A stretch of 64,000 nt of DNA from Pseudisothecium myosuroides (GCA_951799445.1 OX637295.1:23746001-23810000); one strand, 5' to 3'. Shown: positions 21,552 to 33,707, numbered from the stretch's first letter. Program-made: numbers and translations. The notes: a model not told the origin generated them from the letters alone.

Positions 21552-24035
21552 ATTACCCCTAAAGTCTCAGTGTCCCCTTGGGGGACAAAATGGATTTTGG
21601 GTAGGTTTCTATGGTCTCAATTTTCATTGTGATTTTCTGAAGTTTTTTTGGAAGATTGATAATCACATCAAAATTTTGGGAATATACTTTTTAAATCAAT
21701 CAATGCCCAAAAGAACATGTTTAATTTACAACCCTAAGCCTAAAATGGGATTTGTCAAGCAATACCAAAAAAAATCACAAAAAATCAAAATCAAAGTTTC
21801 AAAACTTTTAAATTCTATAGAAAAGATACTTAAAAAGTCAAGTCCTCTTGGATAGATACTAGATTCATTCTATGGGTCGTTGCAAGAAAGAACATTCAAA
21901 AACCGTAGAATTTTGCAATATACTTATTTTTTCTTTCAAGAGTACTTTAAAAAAAGAAAGAAAAAATTTTAAAATGTGAAAAATATGTTTAATGTATACA
22001 TCTTTAAGAAGAAGTTACCTTAAGAAGGAAAAGCGTAGAATTTTTTTTTAAGTAGGAGAATTAGAAAACTGCAAAATCTCATGAAAATAGGACCGGTCAC
22101 TGTACTTTCACATTTTAATTGTAAAAAATAGGAAAAATAATTATAAAAAAAACTAAAAATTGGCCTTTTGGGAAGAGTTTATAGTGATGAGATTTCACCA
22201 AAACATTGATCTTAAAACCATCTTCATTGTTAAGAAATTGCGCGCAATGGAAGTGTTGTTTGCATTTACGTGGAAGACATAAAATAATATATTTTCAAAT
22301 TTCCTTTGGTAGGAATATGCTTTCCTACTATGCTATGCAAATAGACCATGAAAATTTTAGCTCTAGACAATTAAATTTGGGGACTTCTAACGTATTAAAA
22401 ACTAAAAAAATCCTAAATTGTACATTGTGACAAATTAACAAAAATGATTTTTAAATATACAGTGATTTTTTTTAATTTCTAAAAAAAAGGGTTTTGATTA
22501 TCATCAAGTTACACATCTCCAATAAAATTTCATGTTCATTGGACTTTTGCTTCAATAAAAGTTATAATAGATGAGGGTGAATGCAAGAAACACCTGCCGA
22601 TTTTGTTGTATTTTTACTGTACTTATAATTTTTCTTACTATAAAATTAGAAAAATAAATTTTAAAAAACAAAAAAAATATGGCTAACATATACACCTTTA
22701 AGATGAAAGTAACTACCAAAGGAAATGCATAGAAAAATTCTTTAAGCTAGAGAACTAAAAAAGTGCCAAATCTAAAAAAAATGGATACCTTGATGTGTAA
22801 ATTAGTTAAAAACAGGAAACAAAATTACATACATAAATTAAAAATTGGCCATTTGTAACAACTCTATGGAGATAACAACTCTATGGAGATAACAACTCTA
22901 TGTAACAACTCTATGTTTTTTTCACCCAAAAAAACTCCAAAATATTATTTTATATGTTTCAAAATGTAAACAGAAAGAAGCGCATTTTGTAGACTTCCAC
23001 ACCACGTACAAATGACTATTTCTAGAATTCCTTCCTTGCATACCTACAAGTCTATTAGAAGACCATGCCCCCCAAATTTCAGCTCGAAATTCATTTTTTT
23101 TTATACTAAATAGTACTAAAAACCTCTAAATTGGCAAGTGTGACATATAATTGGGGGCTATTTTTGGATAGTAAACTATTTTTTAAAATTACAAAAAGAT
23201 TAGGCAAGGTGTAAAATAGTCATGAGTACATTATCTATAAATCTTGAGTCATTTGGAGCCAGAATGCAAAAGTTATGGCCAAAAAACTAATCAAAACGCA
23301 AAGTGTGATGCAAAATAGTACAGGTGTTTCTTGCATTCACCCATGACAAGAGAGTCACTCTCATTGTGACAGTTAGTGAATAGGACCGGTCTTTCTTGCA
23401 ATGACCCCTATTCCAACTAGTAATGAAAATTTTATTTTTAGATTGGTATGGGGGCAATTAGTAAGCATCTTTGTGAAAAAATAACTTATACAATTCATTT
23501 TTGAATGTAGTTTTTATAGTTTTTGAAAAATATTGTTTGATAAGGTTTAGTTCACTCGCTAGAACACTCTTGCTGTTAGAATTATTGAGTTTTAATTCCG
23601 TCTTAGAGATATTAACAATTTGGTTTCTCATTCAATATCAAAGCTTTTTCTACATTACAATTTTTTCAAGAAAAAAGATCAAGTGTGTGTGTGTTGAAGA
23701 AGAAAAAAAAAATTGGACTTTAAATTCATTTTTTTAACAGAAAAAAATTTGGAATTCAATGTATGTAGTGCAAAATTTTAAGCTAAGAAAATTCAAAGCC
23801 TTAAAATCTTGGCATGCATGGTGCAAAAGATCCAAATTTCTTTACTTCAAATGCAAATATTTTATAAGCCACACGGTCAAAGTTTTTGAAATTTCTTCTA
23901 CTGATATTTATACCAATCTAATACAAGATCCTATAGTTAGATATGCAAAAGAAGTGATTTCTAAAGTTTTTGTACTTTGCAATAGAAATGACAATTTTGA
24001 GTGGAATTTGATGAAAAAAGTTTTTAGAACTGTAA
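21552..24035. mobile_element. TTAA-type element split by later insertions
   Basis: The left part begins TTACCCCTAAAGTCTCAG (21553) and matches the family interior to about 21870. The matching right part resumes near 23420 and runs to AAGGTTTAATAAG near 24033. The 1.5 kb between is foreign and includes the element at 22575-23342. The other unit lacks this whole region. Confidence 0.45.
22575..23342. mobile_element. TIR element with perfect 22-bp ends (GGGTGAATGC family)
   Basis: The left end begins GGGTGAATGCAAGAAACACC and the right end is its exact reverse complement over 22 bases. It is flanked by ATGA on both sides, a likely 4-bp target duplication. Length 768 bp, no transposase. It contains a short tandem run of AACTCTATGGAGATAAC near 22858-22915. 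This is the best-preserved member in the window. Confidence 0.75.
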
Positions 24036-24219
24036 GGTTTAATAAGATTTTAGTGCTTGGTGTTGGACGGTTTTGCAAAGGATCTTTTTAAGTAACGATC
24101 ATTCTCAATTTTGGAATTGGATTAGCTTCAATCAATGTTCAAGCATGGACGGTAAGGCAATTCACGGCTAGATGGGATTTAAAGTTTTAGTATAATTTTA
24201 CCAAAATTAAATTCAAAAT

Positions 24220-25328
24220 GTTTACCCCTTGAAGGACCAATGGTATTCTTCAAGAGAATTTAACAAAAATTGCCATTTTTTGGTGCATAAGCCGAAATCA
24301 AAAGTAAAAGCAGTTTTTTTTAACTTCAAATATACAAAATAATAGTAGAATATTACAATATTCAGTGTTCTTTTCATTCCTACAGAACATGGTCAATAGA
24401 CTTTGAGCACTCTTAGAGTGATGTTATTTCTCTACACCATCAAGTGCTACCAATACATCTTATTAGGTTCATTTAAACAAAATTTAAGAAATAAGAGTAG
24501 CTACTTATCTTCTTCTAAATCAGCTTGCAATATTAGGTGATCAAGTGAGTTGACACTACACTAGTCATTTTTTGATGATTTTTTGTGCATTGAATTAATT
24601 TTCTTTTTGAAATTGAAATAGCAAAAACTTAGAGAGAGACATTTTCAGTGTGTGGAAATAATTCAAGAATTTTGAAATTGCAGATTTTCAAGATAATAGT
24701 GTTTGTAGTTAGATATAAATGTTTCAGTTTTTCCAAAGTTCACTTGTCCAACAAGATGGTAGTAAGAGTCTCAAGTGAGTCTTCTTGGAATGGGAATTTT
24801 TTGCTCTAAAAGTAGTTTCAAGGAAAAAAAAATGTAGATTATATCATATTGCTTACATTACTTACATGCCAAATTTTAGAAGCAGATGAGGAATTTTACA
24901 AAAGATGACCCGAGAGATGACCACATTGTCTAATCTTCCCAAACTATCTAAACTTGTCAAATGCCTGGATTTTTTTAGATAGTACAACTTTTATTCCCAA
25001 ACTGTCTAAACTTCCCAAACTTCCTAAATTTTTTTGGATAGTACAACTCTTATTCCCAAATTGTCTAAACTTCTCAAATTACCTGGATTTGTTTTGATAG
25101 TACAACTTAGATTTATTTCCAAACTGTCTAAACTTCCCAAACAGCCCGGATTTTTTGGATAGTACAACTTTATTCCAAGCATCTGGTTGAAATTTTCTTA
25201 CATTTCCACCAATAAAATGAATCTCTACTAACATCTTGTCTAAAAACAATTGTTCGGTTTTTACTTCATCATCACCTATCTAAAGTCCAATTTTCTCTTG
25301 AACAAACATTTGGTCCTTTAGGGGTTAA
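24220..25328. mobile_element. TTAA-flanked TIR element
   Basis: Left end TTTACCCCTTGAAGGACCAA; right end TTTGGTCCTTTAGGGGTTAA with TTAA at 25325-25328. Inside, four worn tandem units built on GATAGTACAACTTTTATTCC and AACTGTCTAAACTTCCCAA lie at about 24920-25180. No coding sequence is recognised. Confidence 0.65.
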
Positions 25329-25794
25329 TAAATTTGATTCTTCAAATTAGTGCAATATTCCACTAAACTTCCTTTTAGAAAATGCAAATTAAAATGCAAA
25401 TCTATGAATAGTTGTGAATGCAGCTTTGCAATGTTGTAATTAAACCTTAACCTTTGAAGGTAGCAACATACCATGATAAAGGTTGTCACCAAAAAGCTCT
25501 GATCAATATTGAACCAATACGTGTATTCTTTGTTTTCACAATCCAAAATAAAATCATCCATGAAATACTTTTGGTCCTTAGCGTCCTTTCAACCCTACAA
25601 GGACAAATCCATGGCCACTGAGTTCTAGCCTCATTGTCCCATACTCTATTGATACCACTTTCTAACAATACATGAACAAAAATATCTATATTTGTTTTTC
25701 AAAGTTGAAATCACATAAGCTAATTGCTATAAGTTGCAAAATTTTCAACCTTTTCAGAAAACGTTGAAATTATTAAGAATTTCTGAAGAAAAAA

Positions 25795-27009
25795 TTAAAT
25801 GTCAAGCTCGTGGATGGTTTTTTCATCCAAAATCACGTGCTCACCCTTTACTGTGTCTATGCCATTCATCAAGTCCTTGAATAGGTCCGCATCCGTTTGG
25901 TCTACCCACTCAATGTATACCCCTCCACTTGGATGAGGAGAGAGAGACAACATGCCACATATTTGCAACACAAGAGTGTTGACCAAACCAATATCTATGT
26001 GCAAGAGAATGATGGCAATTTGTTGATGCATATTGTAGGGATCATAGAGGTTGGCGAGCTCCACATAGAGCATTTGGGCATCCGCATCATACCGCCAAGG
26101 GCTCCATTCTCCATGGTGGAATCTTTGGACCACTTCAATCTTCATCTTGAGTTGAAGCTCCGTTGGCAATGATTGCACAAGGGAAGCTAGAATTTGGCTC
26201 TCCTTTCCAATGGAACGTCCCTCTCCTCTTGCCAAGTCATTGGTGGAGTTGAAAATTTGTTGAATTTCTCCAAATGTCTTCTTGGCAATCATCATTGCTA
26301 CGTTTTGATAGATCACATGAAGCAAGGTCTCAATATGCATGTAGTCGGCCGCCTAGTCATCACACACACAATCAATTTCTTTTTTATGACCATGACCGTT
26401 GCTCTAAGCCCACAAGGTTCATAAATAGGAAAATAATGTAGATGGAAAACTCAAGCTAGGTGAGTCTTTGTAAAGCACACAATCTTAGCTAATTCCAAAA
26501 TGGTTGTGCGTGCAAAGAAGAACGTGATCTAGAAGTAGTATGTGCTATCAACTAGAAACAAGAACTAAAAGTGTAGCAATTACATTCATGCGCAAGAGCA
26601 ATCTCACCTAAAGTAGGTCAACACAAAACATATCAAAGAAGGTGAATTCTTGAGAACATGTGAACAAGAAAAATTTGGAAGAGAATTACTCCTCCAAACC
26701 TCCAAGGTTCACGTTGCAATGCTTACAAGCTAGGAGCTGCAATGTAAACTCAATCCATACCATAAGCAAGTCGTAGAGATTCTCCATATCGACCTTCACC
26801 AATTTAGCACCCTTCTGGACACAACACTTGCAGCAACAGAGCACTTGTCCCAAAATGTGGCTCGACACATTTGGCAGTGGGATGGGGCTATCAATGCCCA
26901 CATCCTCCATCACGTTCCTCACAAACTGAGACTGCAATGCCACATCCTCATCCACCTCAAAGATCTCACCACTGGCGCTACTCAACTTCACAAGGCGCTG
27001 CGCAACCAT
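25795..27009 (-). CDS. SKP1-like protein with novel C-terminal extension (copy S4)
   Basis: Predicted 268 residues from exons 27009-26761 and 26352-25795. Most of the sequence equals S2/S3, but the C-terminus is of the longer S1 kind: LSLSPHPSGGVYIEWVDQTD before LFKDLMNGID and a different last stretch ending KTIHELDI. It therefore links the two subtypes. Second residue Val (MVAQRL). Intron donor GTATGG and acceptor GACTAG are as in the others. It has its own upstream type (TATA in GGTTATATAGTC). Likely a divergent SCF adaptor; function inferred. Confidence 0.85.
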
Positions 27010-27123
27010 GTTCAACTTAAGGCTCTCGACTTCAAAATGACAGAGTTCAGTAACGAACAACTCCAACTCTTTGATGGCAAGAACTTTCTCAAAATTGCAA
27101 TCAGTTGGAAGGCTTGGGTGTGG

Positions 27124-27204
27124 TTATATAGTCTTATTTCAATCAGGCCTCAGAAGTAGGGGTTTGGGGACTTGAAATTCAAGTAGTCTCGAAAGTCAGT
27201 TTTG
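27124..27204 (-). promoter_or_regulatory. Promoter of SKP1-like copy S4
   Basis: TATATAA on the minus strand at 27130-27124, about 115 bases before the ATG; the shared box is at 27185-27204. Confidence 0.6.
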
Positions 27205-27245
27205 TGAGATTTTTGGTTATTAATAATATTAATTTTGTTAAATTG

Positions 27246-27571
27246 ATGGAATTAGCAATAAATACCTCCTAATTATGTTGCTTTTCATAGTAATCAAGTT
27301 TAGTTTTTTTAAGTACTTTAAAAAAAATTTAAACAACTTTTAATTTTTTTTTAAATATAGCCAATGTATACACCTTCAAGATGAAGGTCACCACCAAAAG
27401 AAAATCATGAGAAAATCTTCTAAGTAGGAGAACTAGAAAAGTGCTAAATCTTAATAGAATAGATACTTCAATGCTTCAAATAGTAAAAAATAAGAAAATT
27501 ACGTAAAGAAAATAAAATTTGTCCATTTGTAGCAACTCTATTTAAATGTTCATTTGATAAAAGAACAAAAA

Positions 27572-27618
<47 letters not shown>

Positions 27619-28023
27619 ATATTAATAATAATTGACATTTTTGAAATGCAAGTAGAAAGAAGCTCATTTTGTGGACTTCCACATAGTACACATCTAAGTA
27701 TTTTAGAAATCCTTTGAATAGTAGCTAATGATCTACTACAAGTCCATTTCTTCCAAATTTCAGCTCAAAATTTGTTTTTTTGAGTATTACTTTATTCCAA
27801 AAAATCCAAAATTTTCAAGTGTGACAATAATCGGGGCTATTTTTGGATGGTAAAATATTTTTTTAATTTCAAAAAATTAGTCAAGATACATATATAATAG
27901 TCATGGGTGCTTTGCCTATGAATTTTGAGGCATTTAAAACTAAGATGTAAAAGTTTTGGTTAAAAAACAAATCAGTTAGACGCGTGTGACAAAAAATAGT
28001 ATAGGTGTTTCTTACAATCAACC
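27246..28023. mobile_element. GGGTGAATGC-type TIR element carrying an AAT/ATT microsatellite
   Basis: The right end AGGTGTTTCTTACAATCAACC is a worn form of the 22-bp TIR; the left end (GCAATAAATACCTCC) is weak. At about 27571-27628 an AAT run turns into an ATT run, forming a simple palindrome. The other unit has the element at about 61563-62319 with a shorter run. Confidence 0.5.
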
Positions 28024-28101
28024 AAATATGGTTTAATTCCACAACTTTGGCGGCATTTCCAAGGTGTGTCTTGATAATTGTACATTTGTACTGATCTAGT
28101 C

Positions 28102-29018
28102 TTAATTCCCTAGAGTCCCATTGTTCCACAAGACTGACAAGAGACAAAATGGATTTGGGATAGGCTTCTACAGTCTCAGTTTTCATTATGATTTTTTTTA
28201 AATTTGAAAATAAAAAATCACATCAAATTTTTGGAAATTTAATTTTTAATTCAATCAATGCCTAAAAAAAACCTTACAATTGTAAGACGAAAATGAGATT
28301 TGTTAGGCAATACCAAGAAAATCACAAAAAGTCAAAATAAAAAATTCCAAATTTTCAGAGAAAATAATCTTGACAACATAGAAAGATTTTGGGTTCATTC
28401 ATTTGGACTAGTAGTGAGAAAGTTATGGACAATCTTGTTTTTTAGGCAATTGAAGCATCTTCTTGAAAAAAATAACTTACATGATTCATTTTTGAATGCA
28501 ATTTTTACAATTCTTCAAAGAAAATTGTTTGATAGAGTTTAGTTCACTTACTAGAAAAATCTAAAGGTTGGAATTATTGTATTTCAATTGCATCTTAGAG
28601 ATATTAGCAGTTTATTTTTTCATTGAATTTTGGACCTACTTCTATTTAACAATTATTTAAAGAATGTAGATCAAGTGTGTGTTTTTGAAATTTTTTTCCC
28701 TAGACTTTAAAATCAATTCTTCAACATAAAAAATTTGAAATTCAAACGTGTTTAATGCAAATACTAAGCTAGGAAGATTCAAAGCTTTAAAATCTAGGCA
28801 AGCAAGGTGCAAAAAACTTGGATATCTTCACTTAAAATGCAAATATCTTACAATCCACATGGTAAAAGTTTTTGAAATTTCTCTCATCCATTTTCATTAC
28901 AATTTCTTAGAGTTAGACTTTGCAAAAGAAAAGATTTCTAAAAAATTTGTACTTTGCAATAGAAATGACAGTTTAAGTAGAATTTGATGAGGGACGGCCT
29001 TGGTGCTTTAAGCTTTAA
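28102..29018. mobile_element. TTAA-flanked TIR element, worn
   Basis: Left TTAATTCCCTAGAGTCCCA; right GGTGCTTTAAGCTTTAATAAG. The interior follows the family plan. In the other unit this element and the next one are fused by a deletion (62398-63709). Confidence 0.55.
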
Positions 29019-29210
29019 TAAGTATTTACTACTAGGATTTGGAGGGTCTTGCAAAAGTTTTTTAAAGCAATGATCATTCTCAATATTGGAATTGGATTAA
29101 CTTCAATCAATGTTCAAGCCTTGACAACAAGGCAGCTCAGAGTTGGAAAGGAATTAAAGTCTTAGTAGAATTTTACCAAACTTAAAATCCGAGTTAAAAT
29201 CTTAAGCCTT

Positions 29211-29895
29211 TTAATCCTTGAAGGACCAGTGGGTGGGGTGGGGGTCAAGAGAAATTGTCAAAAATTGAAAGTAAAAAGATTTTTTTCCTAAAATTTTGAC
29301 CATACAAAAGTGTATTAGGCAACTATATCAGTGTGTTATAAAAAAATTCATCCCATTTGATTGTATGGATTGAAAGATTATAACGTTTGAAGTACAAAAA
29401 GAATTTATTTCATTCCTGCAAAATGGGGTCAACAAACTTCAAGCCCTTTTGGTGTAAATTTTTTGCTCTTGATGAATTTGATTCTTTTTACCATTGCGTT
29501 TTAAACTTCTGTTAGGTATATTCATATAAAATTTTAGAAGCAAATATGGCATCTAATTTACCCTAAATTAGATTGCAATGCAAAGGAGTAAGTGAACTAG
29601 CAATACACTAGTCATTTATTGATGATATTTTGTGCAATGAAATTATTTTAATTTGAAATCCAAACATTGAAAAAGAAACAAGCATTTGGAATATGTAGTA
29701 AAAATTTTAAAAAACTTTCACTTCACAATTTGCAAGATAATAGGGCCTGAAGTTAGATGAAAATGTTTTTTCTTCAAACCATCCCATCACAGCTAACAAA
29801 GTATGACTCGTCTTAGAATGTGATTTGTGAACTAAATTCTATTTTTATTTTTGACAATTGTATGCCATATTTCATTTTTTACATAAATGCCAAAT
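29211..29895. mobile_element. TTAA-type element, right end missing
   Basis: Starts TTAATCCTTGAAGGACCA. It stops where the SKP1 promoter relic begins; the other unit keeps the missing right end (TTGGTCCTTTAGGGGTTAA, about 63691-63709). Confidence 0.5.
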
Positions 29896-29905
29896 TTCAG
29901 AATGC

Positions 29906-30800
29906 CATGTTCAATTCAAAGCTCTCGACCTCAGACCTCAAAATTACGAAGTACAGTCAGGTACAAGAACCTTACGAATTTTTGCATCCTATTGAGATTA
30001 GGTCAACTTTGAGAGGCCCATGTATGCTCAAAATTGAACGGAATGTCGAATTGCGAATTGCATTGGAATCACACTAAAGTCTATTTTATCATCATTACAA
30101 ACACACATATGTAATTGAAAATCATATAAAGAGTTTGATGTTTTCTATACACTATGTACTATCTAGTTTTGCCAACATTTGTGAAAGTTACAACATTACA
30201 AAGTTACAATGTATTCAACGGTACATATAAGAAATGAACCTCCACAATTGCTTAAGAGATACTTGATCTCATACCACTTGAATTTCTTGTATGATTTCTT
30301 GCTTGTTCTTCACCCCATTGCAAAAAAACTTATGACTATCTTCCAAAGGTTCTCGATGAAATGGTAGATAGTGTATAAAAGAAATTCAAATTGTTGTATG
30401 ATTTGAATTTATTCATTTTTCACTTGTTATGAAGTTGAAGTGCACTTCATTGCAATTCCAACGCAATTTGCAGTTCCAATATTGGTCTTTTTTTGTATTT
30501 TTTTTGGATATCAGTTCATTTTTGAGCATGCTAAAGCTTCCTGAAGTTGATGAACTTTCTAGTGAAAACTGACTGAAAAATTCGTAAGGTTCATGTACCC
30601 GACTGTACAGTACCCTCCAGCCCAGGACCTAAAAGCTCTCTCTAGATGGCAGGAAAGAAAGTGCGAGGTTCCAAACTGTGACCAGTTGGAAGGCCCAGGT
30701 GGCTTTATATAGGCCTGATTCAATGAGGCCTCGGGAGTAGGTTTTTGGGGACTCGTAATTCAACTATTCTGGAAAGTCAGTTTTGTGAAATTTTTGGTTA
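29906..30800 (-). pseudogene. SKP1-like 5' relic (start codon, leader and promoter only)
   Basis: On the minus strand the shared box (30785-30766), TATATAA (30711-30705) and the typical leader run to an ATG at 29908. There the homology ends at once and element sequence follows. The leader is interrupted by the element at 29954-30605. A 7-base repeat (GACCTCA twice, near 29927-29940) is also present. No protein can be made. Confidence 0.75.
29954..30605. mobile_element. Mariner-like non-autonomous element (TA-flanked)
   Basis: The ends read CAGTCAGGTACAAGAACC and, inverted, CAGTCGGGTACATGAACC; 28 of the first 30 bases match. TA lies on both sides (29952-29953 and 30606-30607), as expected for Tc1/mariner-type insertion. 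652 bp with no transposase frame. It sits inside the leader of an SKP1-like relic. Confidence 0.75.
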
Positions 30801-30805
30801 CAGTT

Positions 30806-32004
30806 AAGGTAGGTATCCTTAAACCGCCACAAATTGCTCCTGTGCCTAATTACTACTATTAGACTGTTCAAATTCTTCTATATTCTTATTGGCAAGGGAA
30901 AGGAGGTTCCAACGCACCAAAGAATGTGACATTTGGATACTGTATGCAAAAGTTATGAAGGAACAAAGTTTGGTTCTAAAAGCATTTCTTTCACAGAGGT
31001 ACATGACTGATTTTGGAGATGTACACACAATGAAGATGGTGCTTTAACCCCTAAAGGACCGAGGCTTTTTTTCCATCAAACAGCACTCGAAACTGCCATT
31101 TCTATTGCAAAGAGCAAAAAACTTTAAAAATTGTTTTTTTTTCATATCTAACCGTAGGATCTTATACTAGACTAGTATAAGTACGTATGGAAGAAATTTC
31201 AGAACCTTTGACCGCATGGATTGCAAAATATTTGCATCCAAAGTGAAGAAAAAAAGCTTTTTTACACCTTCTATGACTAGATTTTTTGGCTTTGAATCTT
31301 TTTAACTTCAATTTTTTGTGCTACTAATGTTGATTTTTTAACTTTTTATGTTGCATATTTGATTTGAGAATGTAGAAAAAAAAATTCAAGAAAAAAAAAC
31401 TTAATTTTCACTCACTAAAAAATTGTTAAGCAGAGTAGGTTCAAGAATGAAGGAAAGACAAAACCATTAATAACTCTAAGATGGAGTTGAAACACAATAA
31501 TCCCAATGGTGAGATTGTTCTAGCAAGAAAATTTAACCATGTCCAACAATTTTTATTGGAAAATTATAAAAATTGCATTCAAAAATGAATCCTATAGGTT
31601 ATTTTTTTCAAAAAAATGCTTAGATTGCCCAAAAAACTAAGATTGTCCATAACTTTTTCATCACAAGTCCAAATTGAATGAATCAAAGCTTCATGTGTAG
31701 ACAAAGATATAATATTTTAGGAAAAAAAAAAATTTTAAATTATTTTGACTTTTTGTGATTTTTTTTGGTTGCCCGCCAATCTCCATTTTTGGCTTATTGT
31801 GCCATAATTTCTACTCCTGGCACCGATTTAAATAAAAATTATATATCCATGAAGCTCTTGCAAAACTACACAACCTCAAAAAATCCCAAATTTTTTTACT
31901 ACAAATTGAGACAATAGGAACCTACCCGGACCCAAATTGTCTCCCAAGGGGACAAATGGTCCTTTAGGGGTTAAGTTCAGTGGCGGTTTTGGGATACCTA
32001 CCTT
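30806..32004. mobile_element. AAGGTA-ended TIR element interrupted by a TTAA element
   Basis: Left AAGGTAGGTATCC, right GGATACCTACCTT: 13 bp perfect, extending to about 25 bp (ACCGCCAC) with mismatches. It is flanked by TTA/TAA. Without the nested element at 31044-31974 it is about 270 bp, the normal size for this family. Confidence 0.75.
31044..31974. mobile_element. TTAA-flanked TIR element, clean copy (E1)
   Basis: TTAA at 31044-31047 and 31971-31974; the TIRs begin CCCCTAAAGGACC on both ends (13 bp perfect). 923 bp between the TTAA copies. No transposase. The interior has the landmarks AACTGCCATTTCTATTGC and ACCGTAGGATCTTATAC seen in the other copies. Nested in 30806-32004. Confidence 0.85.
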
Positions 32005-32474
32005 AAGGTCCATTCCCACCTGGTGTTTGCAAACTACATATGTTAAAAGATAAAACCTGCACATAAGAAGGAAATAATCTTTTTAAATGGGAGTTCAGGT
32101 TTGGTACTACTGTAATTGTTTTTTAATTAGGTGAAGTTCTCATAAGGCTTGTAAGTTACTTTCTTCAGCCGTTCTAGGACCTCAAGCCCCTTGCACATCC
32201 AATTACTGTAGCCAGAGGTCACACTTGACAAAAATTAATCAAAATTTCAAACTGTGAAATTTTGAAAATTATCAAGCCACATTGCCAAATCAAAGGGAAA
32301 TTGATTGTAAAGAAAAGCCACATATTGGAGAAGAATTCTAAACAAATCAATGTCAACCCATGTCCACTAAATAGTGGGTGGAGAGATCATTTTTATAATG
32401 AAATTCATTGTTCATCATGAATCCTCAAAAGGTATGGGACAATTTGAAGATGAGAGCTTGACCACTCATTGTCA

Positions 32475-32865
32475 AAATGCAGGAATTGTGTTTAATGTAG
32501 AACTTCAAACCTCATTTATGCATAGTAGAATATCTTTTTTCAAGAATCTTTGAACTAAGAAAGTTAGTAAATCAAGCTCACTTTCATCTCCAAAAATCCG
32601 TTTGAGATTTCTAGCCTCCAATAAAAAGTTAGTGACAAAATTCAAAGAGAATGTATGAAAATGTCAAAAAAAATGTCCCTCCCAACCCCTCTCCAAATTT
32701 TGTTCATAACTTTTGATTGGAGGATTGAAATCTCAAACGGATTTTTGGAGATGAAAGATATCTTGATTTACCAACTTTTTTTAGTTCAAAGTTTCCTTAA
32801 AAAAGTTATTCTACTATGCATAAATGAGGTTTGAAATTCTCATTTTAACACAATTCCTGATTTTT
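32475..32865. repeat. Long imperfect inverted repeat (hairpin)
   Basis: Arms of about 165 bases (32475-32640 and 32697-32865) pair around a loop of about 55 bases. Matching landmarks are ACCTCATTTATGCATAGTAG / CTACTATGCATAAATGAGGT and CATCTCCAAAAATCCGTTTG / CAAACGGATTTTTGGAGATG. The larger segment 32008-33370 also has short inverted ends (TTCCCACCTGGT), so this may be the core of a foldback element. Confidence 0.75.
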
Positions 32866-33378
32866 AACTAAACTAGGTATGAGCGATTGAGCTAATACTA
32901 ATCCTAATATCCCACGTGGATTGTTGTACCTCCCATCACCCCACTTGTATAAAGAGATTGCCTACACATCTTCCATAACTCACATCATATGTGACTTCCA
33001 AATTAGTTCAAGGTGGTTGTTGAAAAACTTCAATATATTTGAGTTTCACACATCAAATTCCTACTAATTTTTGCCTTCATTAGCCATTGTTCTCATATAA
33101 TGGGCTGTCCAAAGCTCCATTATATAAGAGTGATTGAAAAATGCTGAAATCTTCATTTTCAAAAGATAGCCAAGCACTTATTGCGCACTACTTTCATAGT
33201 GGTAGGCCAAGAAAAAAAATGATTAATGGTTGTAGGAGCGCTGTCAAGTCCATGCAACCTTGGTTGTCATGTAGGTTCGGCAGATAGCTAAGCACTCAGG
33301 TGGGAATGCACTTCAATTTCTAGCTTGTTTAATACCTTACCCCCCCCCCTTAAGACCAGGTGGGAACAGACTTTTAGT

Positions 33379-33707
33379 AAAGTAGGAGGTCCCGAAATCG
33401 CATAGGCTCTAAAATTGCCCACCCTACTCAAATGTAGACTGTTTGTACATGTTGCTTTTTCATAGCCTTCAACGATGTACAAACTATGTACATTTTAGGG
33501 GGTGGGCGATTTCAAAGCCTTATGCCACTTCAACTTCAAAATTTCATAACTAATTCTAGAAAGTTTCCAAAGATACGAACAACTTGGGTTAGATGCCAAT
33601 TCCTCTTGTCATTCAAGGAAAATTTACTGAAAAATATTTTGAGGCGTTTCACCTCCCCAAAATTTAGTTCCAGCTCTTAAATGAGTGATTTCAGGACCTC
33701 CTACCTT
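33379..33707. mobile_element. AAGGTA-type TIR element
   Basis: Left AAAGTAGGAGGTCC, right GGACCTCCTACCTT. The interior (GGCTCTAAAATTGCCCACC, TGTACATTTTAGGGGGTGGG) matches the element at 37918-38247 in reverse orientation. Confidence 0.65.

Larger units (their letters stand above)
1..29895. repeat. Segmental duplication, left unit (A)
   Basis: This unit matches the right unit (about 35831-63470) in the same order and orientation. Paired landmarks are 1/35831, 1307/38602, 2658/42120, 8981/48953, 10034/50009, 15004/55247, 18043/58286 and 19906/60150. The offset grows from about 35.8 to about 40.2 kb because each unit carries private insertions. Identity is near complete over 8.7-10.3 kb and visibly lower in AT-rich spacers. 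The match begins at or before the window edge and is lost at about 29.9 kb, where A holds an SKP1 promoter relic. Confidence 0.92.

Noticed and set aside
24920..25180. Regularly spaced GATAGTACAACTT repeats as a possible CRISPR-like array
   Set aside because: Units are worn, contiguous and without unique spacers, in an evident plant genome; a simple tandem repeat inside an element.
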